DNA from: JBQCHF01 sp051953655
GTDB taxonomy: Bacteria; Actinomycetota; Actinomycetes; Motilibacterales; Motilibacteraceae
Direction of reading: 5' to 3'
Length of the DNA: 9,780 bases
Assembly: GCA_051953655.1 (NCBI GenBank)
Contig: JBQCIO010000124.1
Span: forward strand, 1 to 9,780
Part shown: positions 6,655-9,780 of the stretch, piece by piece
Layout of the letters: each line of letters begins with the position of its first letter
How positions within the stretch are numbered: position 1 is the first letter of the stretch
The notes under the pieces: model-generated
Seen by the model: the letters and a program-made list of their open reading frames with translations, nothing else
Told to the model about the DNA's origin: nothing
The model's database searches: none
Translations under genes and position numbers: made by a program

Positions 6655-6670
6655 ATGAACCAGACCCGTG
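6613..6670 (-). mobile_element. Probable attachment site of a tRNA-targeting integrative element
   Basis: Tyrosine-recombinase elements that insert in tRNA genes often carry a copy of the tRNA 3' half. Integration leaves one whole tRNA at one end and an orphan 3' half at the other. The orphan here starts at the anticodon loop, a common crossover position. A perfect 7-bp inverted repeat, CACGGGT (6642-6648) and ACCCGTG (6664-6670), brackets the junction with a 15-bp spacer. One arm is the tRNA stem and the other lies in the foreign side, as expected for core-type integrase sites. By orientation the element lies to the right of about 6655 and the intact tRNA-Arg copy would be beyond 9780. No integrase gene is in the window. 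Confidence 0.65.
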
Positions 6671-6687
6671 ACAGGCCGTCCGCGGGC

Positions 6688-6753
6688 GTCCGGGCGGTGC
6701 TGTTTCTGCAGGTCACGTCCATGTTCTCGTTCCGGCTGGTCCGGGCGGTGCTG
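6688..6753. repeat. Two perfect 15-bp direct repeats beside the att site
   Basis: GTCCGGGCGGTGCTG occurs at 6688-6702 and again at 6739-6753, 51 bp apart start to start, in non-coding DNA 34-100 bp from the tRNA junction. Position and spacing suit arm-type binding sites of a phage-like integrase; a regulatory repeat is the alternative. Confidence 0.55.
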
Positions 6754-6770
6754 ACGCCTGCTGGGCTGTT

Positions 6771-6792
6771 CGGCCCCACACCGGCCCCACAT
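6771..6792. repeat. Tandem 11-bp repeat CGGCCCCACAY
   Basis: Two head-to-tail copies (6771-6781 and 6782-6792) differ only in the last base. Paired 10-11 bp tandem sites are typical of integrase arm sites in actinophage attP regions such as that of L5. On the minus strand the same bases could instead be the VGPVWG codons of an integrase tail. Confidence 0.45.
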
Positions 6793-7191
6793 AGATCTTG
6801 AGCGCACGTCGTGGTCCCGCCCTCGGTGGCCTGCGCGGCCCCCGCAGCGCCAGTCGCTGGGGGTCCTCCGGAGCGGCGGCGGCGATGGAGGGGACTGTCG
6901 GGCCGACGGGGGAACTGTCCGCCAAGCCCGCGCGCCAGGCGCACCCAATTCCGGTGTCTCGCCCCCGAGCACCCCACCCTGTCCCAGCCCCGGGTCGCGG
7001 GTGACGGCCCTGGGGCATCGTGGCATTGCGGGGCGCTGACCTTCTGGTGCGCGCGTGCGTCAACCTTGCGGACGTTGCGGCGCCCCTTCTGCACCGGCCT
7101 CGTCCTTGCGCCGGTCCGGCTCCCGAGGGTTCTCGACGTCGAACGTGCGATCGCGCCGATCGGTGTCCGTCTTGGAGTGCGCGAGAGACCC
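6793..7191. other. Gene-free stretch upstream of the glycine-rich protein gene
   Basis: The open frames here, on both strands, are Arg/Pro-rich, lack ribosome binding sites and look like GC-driven noise. A few palindromes stand out: GTTC-8-GAAC (7129-7144) containing TCGACGTCGA (7133-7142), GCGATCGC (7147-7154) and CCGATCGG (7156-7163). They may be operator sites of the gene starting at 7288. No convincing -10/-35 pair is seen. Confidence 0.4.
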
Positions 7192-7287
7192 CGGGCAAAT
7201 GCCCGATGTGCGGCACCAGGGCGAAGCTCTACCGTCCGCCGAGGCCTGCGCTGCGCCGGCCGGAGGCCTCAGACCAGGGAGCTGCTC
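7192..7287 (+). promoter_or_regulatory. Structured 5' leader of the glycine-rich protein gene
   Basis: Three hairpins are packed before the start codon. They are CGGGCA-AA-TGCCCG (7192-7205); AGGGC-GAA-GCTCT (7218-7230, with one G-U pair); and GAGGCCT/AGGCCTC with a 16-nt loop (7241-7270). The ribosome binding site AGGGAG (7276-7281) follows directly and sits 6 nt before the ATG. The strings GGGCAAA and GCGAAGC, 21 nt apart, faintly recall the conserved parts of the c-di-GMP-I (GEMM) riboswitch. The rest of that consensus is missing, so I do not call it one. Confidence 0.35.
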
Positions 7288-9780
7288 ATGGGTGCGATCC
7301 GCACGCGCCAGGTCATGCTGTCGCTGCGACGACGGCGGGTGCAGTGGCCCGCGGCCGTGGCGGTGTCGGCGTTGATGGGAGCCCTGGTGATCGCGCCCGA
7401 GGCTGCGACGGCGAGCACGGCCACGGGACCTTCGTGCACCGACACGGGGGGCTACCGCACCTGCGTCTACGGGTTCACCGGAAACGTCGATTCCTGGACG
7501 GTGCCCGCCGGGCTGACCTCGCCGACGGTCACTGTCGACCTGCGCGGCGCGTCCGGCGGCGACGGCCGCACCGCCAAGGGCGGCAACGGTGCGTTCGTCG
7601 AAGTGAAGATGAACCTCGCCGCCGGGGACACGCTGTCCTTCCTGGCCGGCTCGCAGGGCGCGTCGTTCACGCCCACCCAGTACCTGGGTTCGTTCGCCGG
7701 GGTCTCCGGTTTCCGGAGCGGTGGCTTTCCCGACGGCGGTGACGCCGGGCTGCGGAGCACGAACGACACCAGCGCCGGTGGCGGCGGGGGCTCGACCCTC
7801 CTGGTCGTCAAGCGTGCCGGGACATCGGTCAACGACTTCGTCGCCGACGCCGCGGGTGGCGGGGGAGCCGGTGGCGACGGTGGGGCGGGGTACTGGATGA
7901 CCAAGGTGGGTGCGGTGCCCACGGGCGGCGCGGGGGGTGCCGGCGACGCCGCGGGGACGGCGGGCGGTTCGTCCACCGACCCGTCGTACGCCGCGGCGAC
8001 CGGCGGCAATCCGGGCAGCCAGGGCACCCTGGATGCCGTCGGCATCGGCGGCGCGGGCGTGTCCGGTTGTGTGGCCGGCGGCGGTCTGTCGAACCCCGGC
8101 GCCAACGGGGTCACGCTGGACCTCACGGTCCCCACCTACGGCGACGGTGGGCACGGCGGGCTCGGCTACACCGGCGACCCCAGGCCGGTCGGAGACGGCG
8201 GCGGCGGGGGCGGCGGCTACCGCGGCGGTGGTGGCGGCAGCGCCGGGGGCACCTGCTACCTGCCCGTGGGCTCGACGAGCCCCTACGACTACACCGCGGC
8301 CGGCGGCGGCGGTGCGGGCGGCGCCAGCGCCGTCGACTCCGCCGAGGTGGTGTCACAGTTCTCCGCGACCCGGGACAAGCACGGTGACGGGTCGGTGTCG
8401 ATCACCTTCGCGGTCGGCGACATCACCCCGCCCACCACGACCATCGACTCCGCGCCGACCGATCCCACCGACAAGACCGACGCGACCCTGTTCTTCCACG
8501 GGGCGGACACAGGCGGCAGCGGCATCGACCACTTCGAGTGCAGCCTGGACACCGCTGCGTTCGTCACCTGCACCAGCCCGGTCACCTACACCGGCCTGGC
8601 GACCGGAGCGCACCAGGTCCGGGTGCGCGCGGTCGACGGCAACGGCAACACCGACCCGACCCCGGCGACGGCGTCCTGGACCTTCGTGGACACGACGCCC
8701 CCCCACACCAGCCTCGACTCGGTCCCGCCGGCCACGATCTATGTCCCGTCGGCCACGGTCCACTTCAGCGGCACCGACAACTCCGACCCCGACGGCATCG
8801 CGCGCTTCGAGTGCAGCCTGGACGGCGCGGACTTCTCGACGTGCACCAGCCCGGCGACCTTCGACGGCCTGTCCATCGGCGACCACACCATCGAGGTACG
8901 GGCCGTCGACCGGGGCGGCAACATCGACCCGACCCCGGCCACCACGAGCTTCACTGTCAGCGCCGCGACCCCGCCGTCGGCCTGCACCGTCAGCGGGACG
9001 TCGACGACCTGCACGTATTCGGCCCTCGACCTGCCGTATTGGACCTTCACGGTCCCGGCGAAGGTCGTGTCGCTCCACGTCGTGGCGGACGGGGCCCGGG
9101 GCGGGAACAACGGCGGCAACGGCGGTCGCGCGGTGGCCACGGTGGCGGTCACCCCGGGTGAGGTGCTCCGGGTCTACCTGGGGGGCCACGGTCAGAGCGG
9201 GAACAGCGACTGCCGAACCGGTGGCGCGAACGGTGGCGGCGCCGGCGCATGCCTGCCCTCCCCGCCTGGGCCGAGCATCTCCGGAGGCGGCGGCGGTGGC
9301 GCCTCGGATGTGCGCCGCGCGCCCTACGGTCTCGGGGATCGACTCGTTGTCGGGGCCGGCGGAGGCGGCGGCGACGTCTACCTCACGCAGCCCGGCGGAG
9401 CGGGCGGCGGGGTGGAGGGTGCGCCCGGAAGCGGGACGCTCCCGGGTTCGGGCGGTACGCAGACTGCCGGCGGCGCGGTCGGCACACAGTCCTGCAGCGG
9501 GTCCGACTCCGCGGGCTCGTCCGGAGAGTTCGGCCTCGGGGGCAACGGCGCCTACTGCCCGGATCCCAGCGGGTTCGGCTCCATTGGCGGCGGCGGGGGT
9601 GGCGGCTGGTACGGCGGCGGTGGGGCCGGCAGCGACCCCCACGGCGAGTCGAGCGGTGGCGGCGGCGGCAGCTCGTACGCCGTCCCCTCGGCTACCGGCG
9701 TGACCCTCATCACCGGGGGCGGGTCCACCTACGACGGGCGGGTGCAGCTCACCTACACCCTCGACACGGTGGCCCCGTCG
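7288..9780 (+). CDS. Large secreted glycine-rich protein with ALK-like Gly-rich domains and Ig-like repeats (3' end outside window)
   Basis: The frame is open for 831 codons from ATG 7288 to the window end, so the C-terminus is unseen. Residues 1-42 form a signal peptide: RRRR at 14-17, a hydrophobic core at 21-35, and cleavage likely after ATA (40-42). Glycine-rich domain 1 (about 48-378) begins with a SWTVPAG strand and a DLRGASGG turn, then poly-Gly runs such as seven Gly at 304-310. Two Ig-like repeats follow (about 379-468 and 469-559). Each has TPP near its start, an FECSLD...CTSP Cys pair (C418/C428, C509/C519) and a late RAVD...TDPTPAT or IDPTPAT motif. Glycine-rich domain 2 (about 565-825) again opens with WTFTVP and ADGARGG and has Gly7 at 767-773. 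A third Ig-like repeat seems to start at 826 (DTVAPS). The Gly-rich pattern resembles the ALK/LTK extracellular glycine-rich domain family. A cell-surface or matrix role is inferred; partners are unknown. Confidence 0.88.
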   Translation, partial: MGAIRTRQVMLSLRRRRVQWPAAVAVSALMGALVIAPEAATASTATGPSCTDTGGYRTCVYGFTGNVDSWTVPAGLTSPTVTVDLRGASGGDGRTAKGGNGAFVEVKMNLAAGDTLSFLAGSQGASFTPTQYLGSFAGVSGFRSGGFPDGGDAGLRSTNDTSAGGGGGSTLLVVKRAGTSVNDFVADAAGGGGAGGDGGAGYWMTKVGAVPTGGAGGAGDAAGTAGGSSTDPSYAAATGGNPGSQGTLDAVGIGGAGVSGCVAGGGLSNPGANGVTLDLTVPTYGDGGHGGLGYTGDPRPVGDGGGGGGGYRGGGGGSAGGTCYLPVGSTSPYDYTAAGGGGAGGASAVDSAEVVSQFSATRDKHGDGSVSITFAVGDITPPTTTIDSAPTDPTDKTDATLFFHGADTGGSGIDHFECSLDTAAFVTCTSPVTYTGLATGAHQVRVRAVDGNGNTDPTPATASWTFVDTTPPHTSLDSVPPATIYVPSATVHFSGTDNSDPDGIARFECSLDGADFSTCTSPATFDGLSIGDHTIEVRAVDRGGNIDPTPATTSFTVSAATPPSACTVSGTSTTCTYSALDLPYWTFTVPAKVVSLHVVADGARGGNNGGNGGRAVATVAVTPGEVLRVYLGGHGQSGNSDCRTGGANGGGAGACLPSPPGPSISGGGGGGASDVRRAPYGLGDRLVVGAGGGGGDVYLTQPGGAGGGVEGAPGSGTLPGSGGTQTAGGAVGTQSCSGSDSAGSSGEFGLGGNGAYCPDPSGFGSIGGGGGGGWYGGGGAGSDPHGESSGGGGGSSYAVPSATGVTLITGGGSTYDGRVQLTYTLDTVAPS
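8422..8964 (+). repeat. Intragenic tandem duplication coding two Ig-like modules
   Basis: Two successive segments of about 270 bp (8422-8691 and 8692-8964) code for homologous modules and still match at the DNA level. TTCGAGTGCAGCCTGGAC occurs in both, as do TGCACCAGCCCGG and CGACCCGACCCCGGC. The shared strings suggest fairly recent duplication or gene conversion within the gene. Confidence 0.75.

Noticed and set aside
6393..6671. Plus-strand ORF ending in a PAGFEPATHG-like string
   Set aside because: This peptide is the well-known false translation of an antisense tRNA T arm, and it coincides with the tRNA-Arg fragment.
6688..6792. CRISPR array
   Set aside because: There are only two copies each of two different short repeats, with no regular spacers and no cas genes.
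7185..7270. c-di-GMP-I (GEMM) riboswitch
   Set aside because: GGGCAAA and GCGAAGC are suitably spaced, but the GNRA tetraloop stem, the ACGCAAAGCC string and the closing part of the second stem are missing.
7910..9703. 597-codon plus-strand frame in the glycine-rich gene, and the 429-codon antisense frame
   Set aside because: Both are Ala/Pro/Arg/Ser-rich shadows of the glycine-rich reading frame, which has a signal peptide, repeated modules and a proper ribosome binding site.

Overview
The window is very GC-rich, with strongly GC-biased third codon positions, GTG and TTG starts, and an actinobacterial-type RNase J. It is therefore most likely chromosomal DNA of a high-GC actinobacterium; the genus cannot be told from the sequence.

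Left part (1-4504), read leftward. The main unit is a tight three-gene operon: a 55-residue small ORF (3912-4079), an MFS transporter of oxalate/formate-antiporter type (2545-3915) and a cysteine-free MerR-family regulator (2093-2548). The genes are joined by two 4-base overlaps (GTGA and ATGA). A SulP anion transporter with a C-terminal STAS domain (322-1827) follows after a 265-bp gap holding three hairpins. Upstream of the operon is a 20-bp dyad (4204-4223) of the kind MerR proteins bind. A second dyad matching it at 16 of 20 positions lies at 4485-4504. Between the two dyads is a small gene that appears broken by a frameshift (about 4210-4466). The likely picture is a MerR regulator controlling its own transporter operon, and possibly the divergent gene to the right.

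Middle (4622-6307), read rightward. This is a complete RNase J (561 aa) with an intact catalytic motif, standing alone without the dapA neighbour common in actinobacteria.

Right part (6308-9780). After a gene-free stretch comes the 3' half of a tRNA-Arg(TCT) gene on the minus strand, cut exactly at the 5' edge of the anticodon loop. This is the signature of a tyrosine-recombinase attachment site. A perfect 7-bp inverted repeat spans the junction. Within about 140 bp to the right lie a 15-bp direct repeat (two copies) and a tandem 11-mer, which could be integrase arm sites. The geometry puts the inserted DNA to the right. No intact integrase is visible. The first gene on that side starts at 7288 and runs off the window. 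It encodes a large secreted protein with a signal peptide and two long glycine-rich domains resembling the extracellular glycine-rich domain of ALK/LTK receptors, alternating with Ig-like repeats that each carry a Cys pair. It is preceded by a structured leader.

The most interesting items are the paired MerR operators with the unexplained small ORF, the split tRNA with its repeat array, and the modular glycine-rich surface protein.
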